Below are positions 9,692-20,490 of a stretch of DNA of 64,000 bases, piece after piece; the stretch's first letter is position 1, and the number at the start of each line of letters is the position of its first letter. This DNA comes from Oegoconia quadripuncta (lineage: Eukaryota > Arthropoda > Insecta > Lepidoptera > Autostichidae), in the NCBI GenBank assembly GCA_949316235.1, contig OX438749.1, positions 9,752,914-9,816,913 of the forward strand, given 5' to 3'. Both the position numbers and the translations under genes were made by a program. The notes beneath the pieces were generated by a model. The model was not told the DNA's origin and ran no database searches. It saw nothing but the letters and a program-made list of their open reading frames with translations.

Positions 9692-10390
9692 AACTAGCTT
9701 TTCGCCCACGTCATCGTCTGCGTAGAATAACTATATCGCGAAATTTGTTTGTCCCGCGGGAACTTCTCTCTTTATCGGGATAAAAAATATCCTATGTCTC
9801 AATCCAGGGTACATTCTACCTACATACCAAGTTTCATCCAAATCCGTCCATCCATAGACAGAGGCATAGAAACTTTTTATTCAGTGCCACAATACATTGT
9901 ACAGAACCATAAATATAATTATTATTATACAGGAAGAAATCTTAGAATAATGCACAATATGATTGCAGCAGTGAAAGGGCTTGCTGGCAAAGGCTGAACG
10001 CGCTTACAACACTGATAATTCTGCCAGTGCCTCAAGTGGAAAGTGACGTTCAGCTTAAAACAGAACTTTGGAAGTAAATAAATAATTAGTGGGATGGTAG
10101 CAGTATTGATTATTTGTCATATAATATGTACTAATATGTATTTCGTTTGAAAAGCTTACTGGGTTGAGTTGGTTATTAATATTATATTGGTGATGCATGT
10201 ATTTATAATATTAGTATTAGTAGTATTTTAGGCTAGTTTATCAGACGGGACGTAGGACACGGTCAACTAAGTACGGAAATCAGTCTTCTGATTTGCAAAG
10301 ATAAGCTTTTTATATCCGTTTCGTCGTGATTTAGCAACAGACAAACAAATAAACAAACATCCAAACTTTCGCATTTATAACATTAGTTAG
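9692..10390 (+). repeat. Repeat family C, split by a nested insertion
   Basis: The left part (9692-9852) carries the CTAGCTTTTCGCCCACG start and the ATCGGGATAAAAA block. The right part (10313-10390) carries the CGTGATTTAGCAACAGAC and CAAACTTTCGCATTTATAA end. Together they make one family C element interrupted by about 460 bp. Confidence 0.7.
9853..10312 (-). mobile_element. Family E copy nested in family C
   Basis: The reverse complement of 9853-10170 matches the family E copy at 4.6-4.88 kb almost throughout, ending AATAAAAAGTTTCTATG. The flanks repeat ATCCGT, a possible target duplication. Sequence 10171-10312 inside the interruption is unassigned and may be the element's 5' part. Confidence 0.65.
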
Positions 10391-12126
10391 ATATTGCATG
10401 TATGTGAACAAGATAATACAGATGAAACATCGGTAATCAGATATTCCATAATATCAGTTTAATTGCTATGGAGCAATGAAAAAATTACATACATTTTAGA
10501 GTAGGGTGATAAAATTTATCTTTTCTGTCGCTTTCGTGAAAATGGGTATACATTTACATTGCGAGAAACTATAACACATGCTAGCGACTTCTCTCTCACA
10601 TATAAATTTTCTCAAAGTGTCAAGTAGAACCTCGAATGTATTCACGAATGTCGTTTTATCGGCATATATATCATTTTTTCGACGTTAAGGTTGATTTATA
10701 TCTGCTACGAAATAACAATTCAATTCTACATGAGTATCTTCTAAAATATTAGGTGATGCCACTCTTTGAGATATTATGCTGTTTATAAAACAGAGCTGTC
10801 TATAAATAATGGCGGGCTTAATTATTATTATATGATTTGAAATGGTAAATAGATGGAAAGGGTATTGTATTTATAAAATTTATTTATGGTCTATTAACTT
10901 ATAGCTGTGTCTTCTGAAACAACGACTAGTCTCTAGAGACTTAGAGTACGAAATTGAAAACAACTACTTATTTAGATTTAAACAATAACGTAGCAAACAG
11001 ATGGAGCGTAAATTTCATTGAGAGAATCAATATCAACTTTACCAAACCAATTTACTGGCTATTTCGTCAGCCATTTTGTTAGTGACAAGTAAATCTGGAA
11101 TCTATTCTTAATTATTTATTCAAAAAAATCTATATATGATAGCTACGGATTCGTTATAAATAGTAGCAATATTTCATTGACTAGCTATTATTGTAACCTT
11201 ATGTGACTAATAGGATAGTAATATAATATAGTGAGAGTCAATGAAGGATAGATATACATCAACCCAGGTGAATACAATACAAACGAACACTATATATACA
11301 CGTGAATTTGGAATTACCTTTTGTTTATCTATTCAATTCGGAGCTATTTGGCTGGTAGTTTAAATACAGGAACCCTGAACTCCACTGTTTACCGAGTACA
11401 GTGGAGAACTCTCCAACGATGCTAATCAACGGAGGAATATAATTTACTTAGTTTATCACAGTCCATTTTATCATTGGAATTAAATCTGAAATTGAAACAG
11501 TGTAATTAGTTGCTAATTCTGAGATATCAAAGAGAATTTAAAGACTTTTGATGGAATTGTGTAAAGTATGAAAATAATTTAATTATTAAAAAAAATAGAA
11601 AGCTGTATATATTAATGTCTGAAACGTAGTTGTATAAAACAAGCAAGAAAGCTAAAGTTAATGAATAATTTAATGAGTCATATCTTAGAGGCAGGATTCT
11701 TCTTTTCATTTCAAATCTTATATAAAACATACGAAATGAAGCATATGAAGTGTTTCAAATTTGATCAATTCAATTCTTTTGAGTAATGGCTTCCCTTTTT
11801 AGGATTCTGCCAGCATCAAGTCAGTCATGGGAGTGACAACATTACAGATAACCGGTTGACAGATTTTTAATTGATCACCGAGGTAGTTCTTAAGACGTTG
11901 ACAGCAGTTTTGGAGGTAGGACGAACAAAGTATGGTTAACGTGTTAGTATATTTTAAACAAGAAATTTAATTTTATTATGTTAACTTATAACCAAAACAA
12001 TAACATACATATCCCAAGTATAAGTGATTGGATGAACCAAACATTAAAAGTTTATTACTTCTCAAAATATTAGAGAAAAGCACACACGGCGAGGGTTGAG
12101 TCTATCGTCATTAAAACGTGCAAGTC
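10391..12126. other. Long unassigned stretch
   Basis: About 1.7 kb of AT-rich sequence. A small hairpin CTCCACTGT/ACAGTGGAG lies near 11372-11404. No coding, RNA or repeat element was identified. Confidence 0.4.
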
Positions 12127-12343
12127 ATTTTTAATGTCCGCCTGGCTAGCTACCACCATCTTATCTAAATCTACCGCCAAACAGCAATGTTAATAGCATT
12201 GTTGTGTTCCGGTTGACAGAGATAAGATAGCCAGTCCCTCAAATAAGATGGGGTTTCTGGGTCAGTACGCTACCACCTTCGGCCTCACTAAACATCAGGT
12301 GTGATTGAGGTCAAAGGCTAACCCGTTGTGTTTAAAAAAAAAA
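12127..12343 (+). repeat. SINE A, 5'-truncated
   Basis: Starts inside the body at TAATGTCCGCCTGGCTAGC and ends in TTTAAAAAAAAAA. Internal blocks match the other copies closely. Confidence 0.8.
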
Positions 12344-12857
12344 GCGAAATGTTATAAAGTTAATAAAAGAACAGAGTCAAGCTGAATCTCTCGAAAGTCG
12401 AGACGGACATCAACGTTGGACCTAATAAAGCGAGTAGCGATACCAGTTTATATCAGCCAGTATATTAAATATTCTATTTCAATCAAGGGTCGCCCGCAAG
12501 CACTGACCTCACGATCAGAACAGGGTTTCCAATAAATTAAATTGGGTTAGATAAAATAAAGTGAGACAGTCGATACCATCTGTTCGCTTACCTAACGTTG
12601 CACTATTGGGAGTTAAATTGAATCCGAACGCAAATAGATTTGAATGATTAATAAGAAAATATAGCATTGAAGTCTACCGAGTTGAGTTTGACTTATGACA
12701 GCTGAAATGAAAATTGTACTACGCTGGAAAATAAAAGAGAATAATTTTCGTGCGTTATCCGTGTTCCATTCATAGTAAAGCTTTTTGAATGGAAACTTCA
12801 AATGTATGTACACAATTAATAAAAAACAGCTAAGTTAATGTCGGGCCACGCGCAGTG
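12344..12857. other. Nothing recognised
   Basis: Unassigned sequence with one short open frame and no motif. Confidence 0.35.
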
Positions 12858-13888
12858 TAGGGTTCCGTAGGTACTTGCCCGTTATAATATACTTAGAAGG
12901 GGGCTTTTTGTTGTTTGAATAATTATTCTCAACGGAAAGAACGGAAGTAGGTTAGTATTTTATAAGATTTTCGACTATTATTCATTAACTTGTAAACATT
13001 CTTTATATGCTGTGATAGTAATATTTTAAAATGGTTAATATACTACTACCGTAAATTTTATTATTAAAATTAAAATGAACTATTTAGCTGGCAGGAGGGG
13101 GGACTACGACATATGACTAACAAAAATTATTACTTTAAAGTGCTAGTTATTAAGACCCGAATCGAAAAACTGTTCAAGATAACCTGTTATTTTTAAACGA
13201 CCTTGACATTCCACATGATGGTGTACAAAATTAAAAAATACTCTTCCTCGTTCTCCTCTTTATGTGGAGTGGAGGTACCCTAAAAATTTTCTTTAGGATT
13301 TTATTTTAGCACTTCTTTAGCGTGATTAATATGTATATGCTAAATTACAGCTTTCTAGTACTAAAAGCCTAAGTGTAGCGACACACCTGCGAAGGTACGG
13401 CACCGAGAATTCGGCTGAATACGCTCGCAGTGTTTTTAAGTTACCTATGACACATCAGCCGAAATTACGCGGCGTTCAGCGTAGACCCGAACCTTTCGTC
13501 CTGCGACTTCCGTCTTCAATGTATTTTGCATAGCAAGCGCGTTATGCGACCGCATGTTCGGCCAACCTAGTTCAGCGTTCAGCGCGCGATTTCAAAACGA
13601 AGAGCGGCAACGTCGCGTTCCTGTTCAGCAAAGACTATAACCTCTCTTTCAGTACAAGTGTCTTTCGTCTCTTTAGTGACTACACCGACACATAAGATGA
13701 CGACGAAATGTATTTTCCGTCGCGTAACGCGCTGAACTAGATGCAGCGCACCGCGTAATTGTGCGAATTCAGTCGCCGAAGTGTCGGCGCAGTACCTTCC
13801 GCAGGTGTGTCCCTACACTAAGCCGCGGACAGGCTGACAGACGGACATGGCGAAACTATAAAGGTTCTTTGGTGACTACGGAACCCTA
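12858..13888. mobile_element. TIR element with TAGGGTTCCGTAG ends
   Basis: The left end TAGGGTTCCGTAG (12858-12870) and right end CTACGGAACCCTA (13876-13888) are exact inverted repeats. The interior carries a GAGGTACCCTAAAAATTTTC block and an ACAGACGGACATGGCG block, which I recognise from a common lepidopteran non-autonomous element. It is split by the insertion at 13373-13818; without that it is about 580 bp. Confidence 0.65.
13373..13818. mobile_element. 446-bp inverted-repeat element with TAA duplication
   Basis: The ends GTGTAGCGACACACCTGCG and CGCAGGTGTGTCCCTACAC are inverted repeats that continue with indels for about 45 bp. The element is flanked by TAA on each side (13370-13372, 13819-13821). 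Its GC content is far above the surroundings, with many GCG and CGC triplets. A 3-bp TWA duplication suggests a PIF/Harbinger-type MITE, but the termini are not the textbook ones. It sits inside the TAGGGTTCCGTAG element. Confidence 0.75.
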
Positions 13889-14002
13889 TAAAAAGAGTAT
13901 CGAATCATCTGCAATCGTATTGCGAGAGACAATAAGACTACTATCAAGACTACTGTCTACATCCACGCAAGTCACTACTGAAGTGCGATTTTTATGCGAA
14001 AT

Positions 14003-14290
14003 GATCTATGCGAAAGTTTGGATGTTTGTTTGTTTGTTTTTCATCCGTTTTGCCGTGATTGAGCAACAAACAAACAAACAAACAATCAAACATCCAAACT
14101 TTCGCATTTATATATAGATTATTTTTTGCGCAATACCGGCGAAACGGATGAAGGGATTTAGATGAAATTTGGTAGATAAGTAGAATATACCCTGGATATA
14201 GGATATTTTTATCCCGATAAAGCGAGTAGTTCCCGCGGGATAGACAACTTTCCGCGATAAAGTTATTCAACGCAGGCGAAGTCGCGGACT
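14003..14290. repeat. Two family C ends, head to head
   Basis: 14007-14040 reads GCGAAAGTTTGGATGTTTG and 14062-14107 carries its reverse complement CAAACATCCAAACTTTCGC, giving a palindrome with (GTTT)n/(CAAA)n arms. 14110-14290 is a further family C segment on the minus strand, ending in the CGCAGGCGAAGTCGCGG start block. Confidence 0.7.
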
Positions 14291-14467
14291 GAAAAATAGT
14301 CACAAATAATTGCTTCTTGAGACAACCACGAGATGACGGATTTATTCCATTCTATCAAATTACGCTCATTTATTCTGTTTGAAACAACAACAGAAGTTTT
14401 TTTTATTTCTCTAATCAACACTTACAAGTCAGTAGTTCCATTTTGACTTCCCGAAACAAATACATTA

Positions 14468-14771
14468 TTCGAATTGCGGTTGTGGGTTCGATCCCCAGCG
14501 GGATACATATTTAAGTTGGTTTGGCGGTTTAGTTGGTGGTAGGGCATTTTAAACCTCCGTCTGGCTAATTACCACCATCTAATCTAAATCTGCCGCCAAG
14601 TTGCAATTTTAATATATAGCATTGTTGTGTTCCGGTTATTAGGTATAAAATAGCCAATCCCCTAAATGTGTTGGGGTTTCCGGGTCAGTACGCTTCCACC
14701 TTCGACCTCATTTTTACTTAACATCAGGTGTGATTGAGGTCAAGTAACAACCCGTTGTGCATAAAAAAAAA
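14468..14771 (+). repeat. SINE A, near full length
   Basis: Carries the B box region GTGGGTTCGATCCCCAGCGG, the GGTGGTAGGGCATTTTAAA body and the CATAAAAAAAAA tail. The A-box part of the head is degraded. Confidence 0.85.
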
Positions 14772-15029
14772 TTATTTATCCCTAAAAATCCTCTGAAATT
14801 GACTATAACAACCTTTTTAAATATGCCAATCTAGTTTGATTTCCATCCAATTTTCTTACATTACACTAAAAAGAATTCATGTTGAGTGAAGTAATGGACT
14901 TCATTGATTTTGCCTATATTTTTATTGTTGATATTACTTTGATATAATTTTATACTTAGTCGTTTTATTGTATCAACATAGTGTGGTAGGTTTTGAGTAA
15001 GTACTTACTAATAAAGTGAGATTGTAACA

Positions 15030-15100
15030 GCAAACAATATAAGGTTTACAAAACGGATGTCGCAGGTTCGATTTCCACAGTGGTTTGGTTGATAGGATTA
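15030..15100 (+). repeat. SINE A head fragment
   Basis: GTCGCAGGTTCGATTTCCACAG follows a diverged A-box half. The body is missing, so only the tRNA-like part remains. Confidence 0.5.
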
Positions 15101-15976
15101 TAGGTCCCAGTCTGTAGTTGAAACCTTGTAAGCATTTGACTCACTTTCGGGAGTTTAATTGATCTGAAATCTTGCATATATATGTACCTAACTTGGATGA
15201 CAATGCAATATTATGGTAACATTGAGTTCGACTGCTAATGGAACTGAATGGATGGCCATAGGAACTCTGTAATGAAATAATGTAACCCACTTCAATTTGG
15301 ACTTCTTTTATTTGTCTTGTAGATTGATTGTAGATGATATCCCGGCTCTGATCGAAGTTTTGGATATAGTAAATCTTTCGAGCTTGAGTCAGTTACTCAT
15401 CTTTCTACTGGGATAATAGTGACGATCAGAGTCTCATTTTATATTCATTTATTTATGCTTCAATGTGTTAACATTTGGTCTTACAAAAATGAAACGCAGC
15501 ATTAGCACTGAAAATTCTAAATTTAATCGAAAATGTCATTAGTTATTTTTATTTTTCAAATAAAAGTAGTCGAAGACTTAATTTCTGTATGAAAAGGCTA
15601 TTTGTTACACTGAAAAAACGAGAACAGAATTGATATTCATATGACACAATAATTGATTAACATACTCGTATCAATAATATACAAATGCAATGTCCATCGC
15701 TCTTGCGATCGAAAAGCATTTAAAATGTCCGATACAATAAAAATTATGCCAGATTTTTGGCACAGATTTAGCGGCCTTCAAACCAAATTGTGTATTCCTA
15801 CTGTACCTATATTTTTAGGGTTCCGTTTCAGATAGGTAGTCCATATGGTTTCGATTTGGTGACTGCATTTTTAAGTCACATCTGTTTGTCTCAGGAACTA
15901 GTACTACTGATATCAACTTGAAGTTTGTCCACGTTGTAGAGTTTGCTTATCCATATCTCACAGTTCGAAGAAATTA
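15101..15976. other. Unassigned stretch
   Basis: About 880 bp. Contains TAGGGTTCCGT at about 15818, which may be a relic end of the element type at 12.86 kb, but no partner end is nearby. No gene. Confidence 0.4.
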
Positions 15977-16113
15977 ACCACCTCTGTGGTTCAATGTAAA
16001 TACCACATAAGGTACAAAAGGGTCGCGGATTCGATTCCCAGCAGCGATTTTTAAATGCTCGCCTGACCAGCTACAACCATCTTATCGATGTCTGACGCCA
16101 GTCAACAATGTGC
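15977..16113 (+). repeat. SINE A head and start of body
   Basis: CCACCTCTGTGGTTCAATGT (A-box side) and GTCGCGGATTCGATTCCCAG (B box) are followed by the diverged GCTCGCCTGACCAGC body. The 3' half is lost. Confidence 0.65.
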
Positions 16114-16400
16114 TGAAAAAGGGCATAGGTAACTTTTTAATGGAGATAAAGCAGTTTGAGTTCCGAAACAGCGAGCCTGGGGTAAATTTTTTATTATTAA
16201 GTACTCAAAGGAGTCTCGGTCTCATTTTCTTGAAAACTAAAACCGCATCGTTGGATTTTTGAAAAATCAATATTCCTAGCCAGGAGCTGCCACCGTTGAT
16301 TTTGAAAAAAATAAAACACACATACTATATTATTACACCATTTGATAGTGTCGCTAACAAGGAGAGAAATCAGGGAAGTAATTACATACAGGCATACCTT

Positions 16401-16555
16401 TATGTAAAATCAAAGCCTGATTTTAAAAGAGCAACCCTTCGAGTTTCTTGCTTGTTCCATTTTGAACAAGCAGTAGCTTAAAAAATTTAAATTGTCAATT
16501 TTAAGTGTACTCTGTGTACCTACAAAATAAAGCATTTTTGACTTTGACTTTGGCA
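16401..16555 (+). repeat. LINE 3' end (family D)
   Basis: Carries GAGCAACCCTTCGAGTTTCT, GAACAAGCAGTAGCTTAAAA and the ACAAAATAAAGCATTTTTGA tail followed by a TTTGAC repeat. Four other copies in the window share this 3' end. Confidence 0.75.
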
Positions 16556-17459
16556 AACTTAAAGTAAGAGCTCATTTTTAACAAAATATTTTTAACATTT
16601 TTTTCTCTTACTGTGGTCTTTAACCGCGAATAGATAATAAAAATTAGAACTTCCCATAATTTTGCCGTACGTGCCTGTATATAGATTAAAATTTTTTGTA
16701 CCTTTCCCATTATAAATATCCAGAGCTCTCTTACATTTGCGAGCTTACAGCTACCCTTAAGCCTGTTTATCCTTTTAGCGACGGCCAGGCTACCAGTAGG
16801 CACGTCAGCCACACATTTGAAAAGAAAATAGCTTCCTCTGCCGCATTATCTCACAAAGTAGATTAACTACTTACTTTTGTCAGTTGTACTCTTTTTCTGG
16901 GCTTTTATTATGATAAGCCTGAGAGCTCTATAGAATTATTATGAAGCGAAATTTATAGTATTTTTAGGTTAATTAAACTAATAAAACGATTGTAAGAATT
17001 ATTATATAAATAAATTAAAAAGTTTATTTTTCTCGCCACAATTTTTTCCAAAATGATTTTAGGAGTAGGTAATACATAGAAGACATTTGTTGAACGACTG
17101 GTACCTAAAAAGGAACAACTATAATAACAGGTCAAAAGGCCCCCAGCCATGGACGTAGCGTATAAGAACTGATCGGTGATAAATATGGTGATGAAGGAAG
17201 AAAATGCAATCCTTTTTTTAAGGAAATCACATTATATTATTAGAGTGGTTTTAGTGCTGTTCACTGTTTTTTTTTCAACTAAATCAAAGCTCACGGCAGT
17301 GAGTACGCCAAATTCATAAAAAAACACACACAGGCCGCACGCACGCCGTGCATTATTTACGCGAACTGCTTCAAGGAAGGACGTACCCATTTCATATAAA
17401 CATGTATAATTTTACACACGTAAAAATAAAAATATTTCAAACATGTTGCTCTGATAGGT
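16556..17459. other. Unassigned stretch with a 103-codon minus frame
   Basis: The minus-strand frame 16501-16812 is among the longer ones in the window. It contains SLAVAKRINRLKGSCKLANV and then Lys/Ile-rich sequence. It runs into the family D tail, shows no recognisable domain, and is probably not a gene. The rest is AT-rich. Confidence 0.3.
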
Positions 17460-17585
17460 CATTTATTTATTTATTTATTTTATCATTTATTGTACACAAG
17501 AAAATAACATACAGATACAACATAATAGAGACGACACAACAGGTTCTGCTTATTTCTACAATGAAATTTCTTCCAGCAGACCTAC
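17460..17585 (-). repeat. LINE 3' UTR fragment (family J-like)
   Basis: An ATTT microsatellite, then ATCATTTATTGTACACAAG and AAATTTCTTCCAGCAGACC. These are the reversed polyadenylation end and the CTTCCAGAC-like block of the J tails. Confidence 0.4.
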
Positions 17586-18329
17586 GAAGTATGAACGCGT
17601 GCAGTTTGCTAATTTTTGTATTCACTGACTAACTCAAGTAATCTAAGTGAAAACGGTCCTGTTGACTGACCTGCAATTTTAAAATTTTAATTGCATTGCT
17701 CGTTGCACCACTAAAGAAATATTATAAAATTGGTCAAGAGTGAGACGAGTCAGTCGCTATTATTATTTATGCGGCTATTTCACAGATATAATTTCACAGA
17801 TTTTCATAAAAAAAAGTAACTGAAATCCCACCTGTATTGTTAATCATGCTATACCGAGATGCTGGAGTCAGTATGATTTATTGTTCTCAACATAAAATAT
17901 TACGTGTGAATAAATAAATAAAATACAAAAATCTTTATTTTCATTCTAATATCATATAGTGGGAGTACATATACGAGGGATGATAGAATACTAATGATAA
18001 TGTTAGTCTAATGATTACCTACACGCAAACCGCGGTCGCAACCCTTTCTTTGGTCGGGTCAAAAGTGAACTTGCTTGAAAATAATTATAAAATGTCGTAA
18101 AGTGCTGACTACGCGGCGGCCACGCCATGTGCGGTTGTAAACCGTACAACACCAAAACATAAAACTTTCATGTTCTGACAACACTCAGGCTTGATTTGCC
18201 TTTCACGACTTAATTAATGTAATTAATGCATAGATAGCCAAAGTCGGTTGCCTACTTAATAGGTACGGCTTGAAAATACTTAATATCTCCCTTCACACCT
18301 TCTCTTCACAATACATTTTTAATAATTTA
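17586..18329. other. Nothing recognised
   Basis: A short GC-richer piece (about 18020-18150) has no open frame. Otherwise AT-rich. Confidence 0.35.
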
Positions 18330-18730
18330 ATAATGTCAAAAAAAATATTGCATCGTTTAAAAAAAATTGTAATAAACATGATGTCAATACAAGAAATAAA
18401 GTTAACTTACATGTCACATAAGTCGCCTCCGCAAATTCATTGAAATGGTTATTAAACACTTTTTCAATAAGGTTCATTTCAATAAATTTAAAGACACTAT
18501 AAAACAGAAATTTATTAAGAAAGCATATTATAAAATATCAAACTGTTTCGATGATAATCATCCCTAGACATAACCAGCTCATTCGCATGCCAGGCTATTT
18601 CACGATTAATAATGTCAAAGTCAAAGTTCTCAGGAGAAAATTGCCTTTTGAACAAGCAGTAGCTTAAAAAATGTGAAATCTGACTATTTTAAGTGTGTAC
18701 CTACAAAATAAAACATTTTTGGGTTAGACT
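18330..18730 (+). pseudogene. LINE family D, decayed 3' coding end plus UTR
   Basis: AAACATGATGTCAATACAAGA encodes the HDVNTRNK-type motif found near the C-terminus of many jockey/CR1-like LINEs. AATAAATTTAAAGACACTAT corresponds to NKFKDTIKQ. The family D 3' UTR follows, missing its GAGCAACCC block, and ends in ATAAAACATTTTTGGG. Multiple stops and frameshifts. Confidence 0.65.
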
Positions 18731-18734
18731 TACA

Positions 18735-18830
18735 CACAGCGCTATAGAGTTAAACACTAAGCAACTAAGTTTGTATTATTGATGCCAGATGGATGATATA
18801 CTACACAAATACATTTTTTTGGAAATAAAT
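18735..18830 (-). repeat. SINE B variant (B2) fragment
   Basis: Shares the block TAAGCAACTA...GATATACTA.ACAAATAC with 29.19-29.28 kb, a diverged form of the SINE B 3' body (CTAAGCAAAGCTTGTA...). Confidence 0.45.
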
Positions 18831-18894
18831 ACATACAATTTTTTTGGAAATATACAAACCATATTTCGTTCGTGTTTCTTTACAATAATAAATA

Positions 18895-19030
18895 AAGTTA
18901 TTTATTTATTATTTATTCAACACTTTATTGCATACACAAAAAGTAATTACAATGATACTTAGCTATTAATAAATAAGATATACAAAAGGAGAGGTTATCC
19001 CTAAAAGAGATATCTACCAGCAAACCCGAT
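18895..19030 (-). repeat. LINE 3' UTR fragment (family J-like)
   Basis: ATTTATTCAACACTTTATTG and AAAAGAGATATCTACCAGCA match the reversed tail blocks seen near 2.95 kb. Confidence 0.4.
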
Positions 19031-19524
19031 CTAAAACAATAGTCACGGGAACATAGAGTTATTTATTGTTTTAACCGAAGATATATACTCAGCAGTGGAT
19101 GAATGTGGGCTGAGATTGGTTAAACTAAGGCAACATACATTATAGCCCCGACTACAAAACTAAGTTTATTAATGTGTGTCTGGAATCAGTTCCTTCCCAA
19201 ATAGTATTTTTCAGTTTAGACAATATCTAATCTAACGAATATCACGATTTATTAGGTAGGATTAATTAGGTTTACGAGAAGAATGTCCCAATATTTTCGC
19301 AAGTAACATTTATAGATTGTTGTGTTATTTTCGAAAAATTAAATTTACTGTTTCGTAATTGGTACTTGTAATGACATCATTATGTTTAGAGCTGTGTATT
19401 TCTTGAGTGTTGTACAGTATACGCCTATTATTTGCACATATATCAGACCTGATATTACTGAAACATGAACATGAGTTGTAATATTTGTGCTGGCACAACT
19501 TATTAAACAAATAAATAATAAAAA
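19031..19524. other. Nothing recognised
   Basis: AT-rich unassigned sequence. Confidence 0.35.
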
Positions 19525-19670
19525 AATATAAATGCGAAAGTTTTGGTGTTTGCTTGTTTCTCAATGACGGCGAAACGGATTTTTTTTTTATCCCGATAAT
19601 GTGAGTAGTTGCCACGGAATAAACAAATTAAACATATTCCACGTAGGCGATGCCGCTGATGGAAAGCTGG
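19525..19670 (-). repeat. Repeat family C, shortened
   Basis: ATAAATGCGAAAGTTTTGGT starts the reversed 3' end. TATCCCGATAATGTGAGTAG and GTAGGCGATGCCGCTG follow with an internal deletion. Confidence 0.7.
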
Positions 19671-20339
19671 TTAGAACATAAGAATCTAAAACACTATCCT
19701 CCTTCCTTGGTCAGCCGGGTAAAAAGTACACATTACAGCGATCGATCGGTAATATAGATAGTTGATAACTCTCTAGATAGAACTCGGCCATCCCGGTATA
19801 AACAATAACAACATCAAAAGATTTAAAAGTTTAAATGAGAAGCACCCTCGCGCCATGAGATCAGACTCTCAAGCAAGAAAGTTGCAATTTTACTGACGTT
19901 TCTATATGTAACTACGTGAGTGCCGCAAAGTGTTCAAATTAATTTGGCTAAAATTTACACGCTCACAACACCTTCAAATACATAACACCCGTCATGTTTG
20001 GTCGGTGACTAAACATCGACTGCAGATATGAAGTTAAAAAGATTTTATTGCCGTGACAAAATTTACGAACGAATTCCATTCTAATAGCTCGCACTGATTG
20101 TACTGGCCTCATGTATCATACTTGGCACGAGACTGAACCCGTGACCGGATCTATAATCCGATAAAATCGACCTAAATTTGTGTCGGACACGTAGCATTTC
20201 GTTGAAATGCACACCTTCCACTTTCAACCCTATTTCTTTGACTTAAGGGCGTAGTTCAGTCCGCAAAATTTAGTTTTTTGTAACTAGATATCCAGAAGAT
20301 AATATCGTGTACTAAAATAATTTTCATTGTATCTTATTT
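19671..20339. other. Unassigned stretch
   Basis: No coding or repeat signal I can support. Confidence 0.35.
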
Positions 20340-20490
20340 CTAACCGATTGCCCCAGGAAGGAATTTAACATTTTTCGGATGTATGTATGTATATATGTAG
20401 ATTTCTACGTTACTTCCTGTGTCGGCTTGACCGATTTTGAAGTACAAGGGGGTCCTTGGATTCGATTCCAACATTGAGCCCGCAAAATAA
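20340..20490 (+). repeat. Repeat family H fragment
   Basis: TTTTTCGGATGTATGTATGT, then CGGCTTGACCGATTTTGAAG. The same order occurs at 40.8 kb and 49.2 kb. Includes a GTAT microsatellite. Confidence 0.5.

Noticed and set aside
9749..9997. 82-codon plus-strand frame
   Set aside because: It translates family C and runs into the reversed family E insertion.
13761..14117. 118-codon plus-strand frame
   Set aside because: It spans the end of the GC-rich MITE, the host element and a family C microsatellite, so it is a chimera of repeats.
16501..16812. 103-codon minus-strand frame
   Set aside because: It starts in unassigned sequence and ends in a LINE family D tail; no protein family recognised.
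17461..17485. CRISPR-like or other direct-repeat arrays
   Set aside because: Short direct repeats in the window are microsatellites (ATTT, GATT, CAAA) or SINE copies; no repeat-spacer structure exists and the DNA is eukaryotic.
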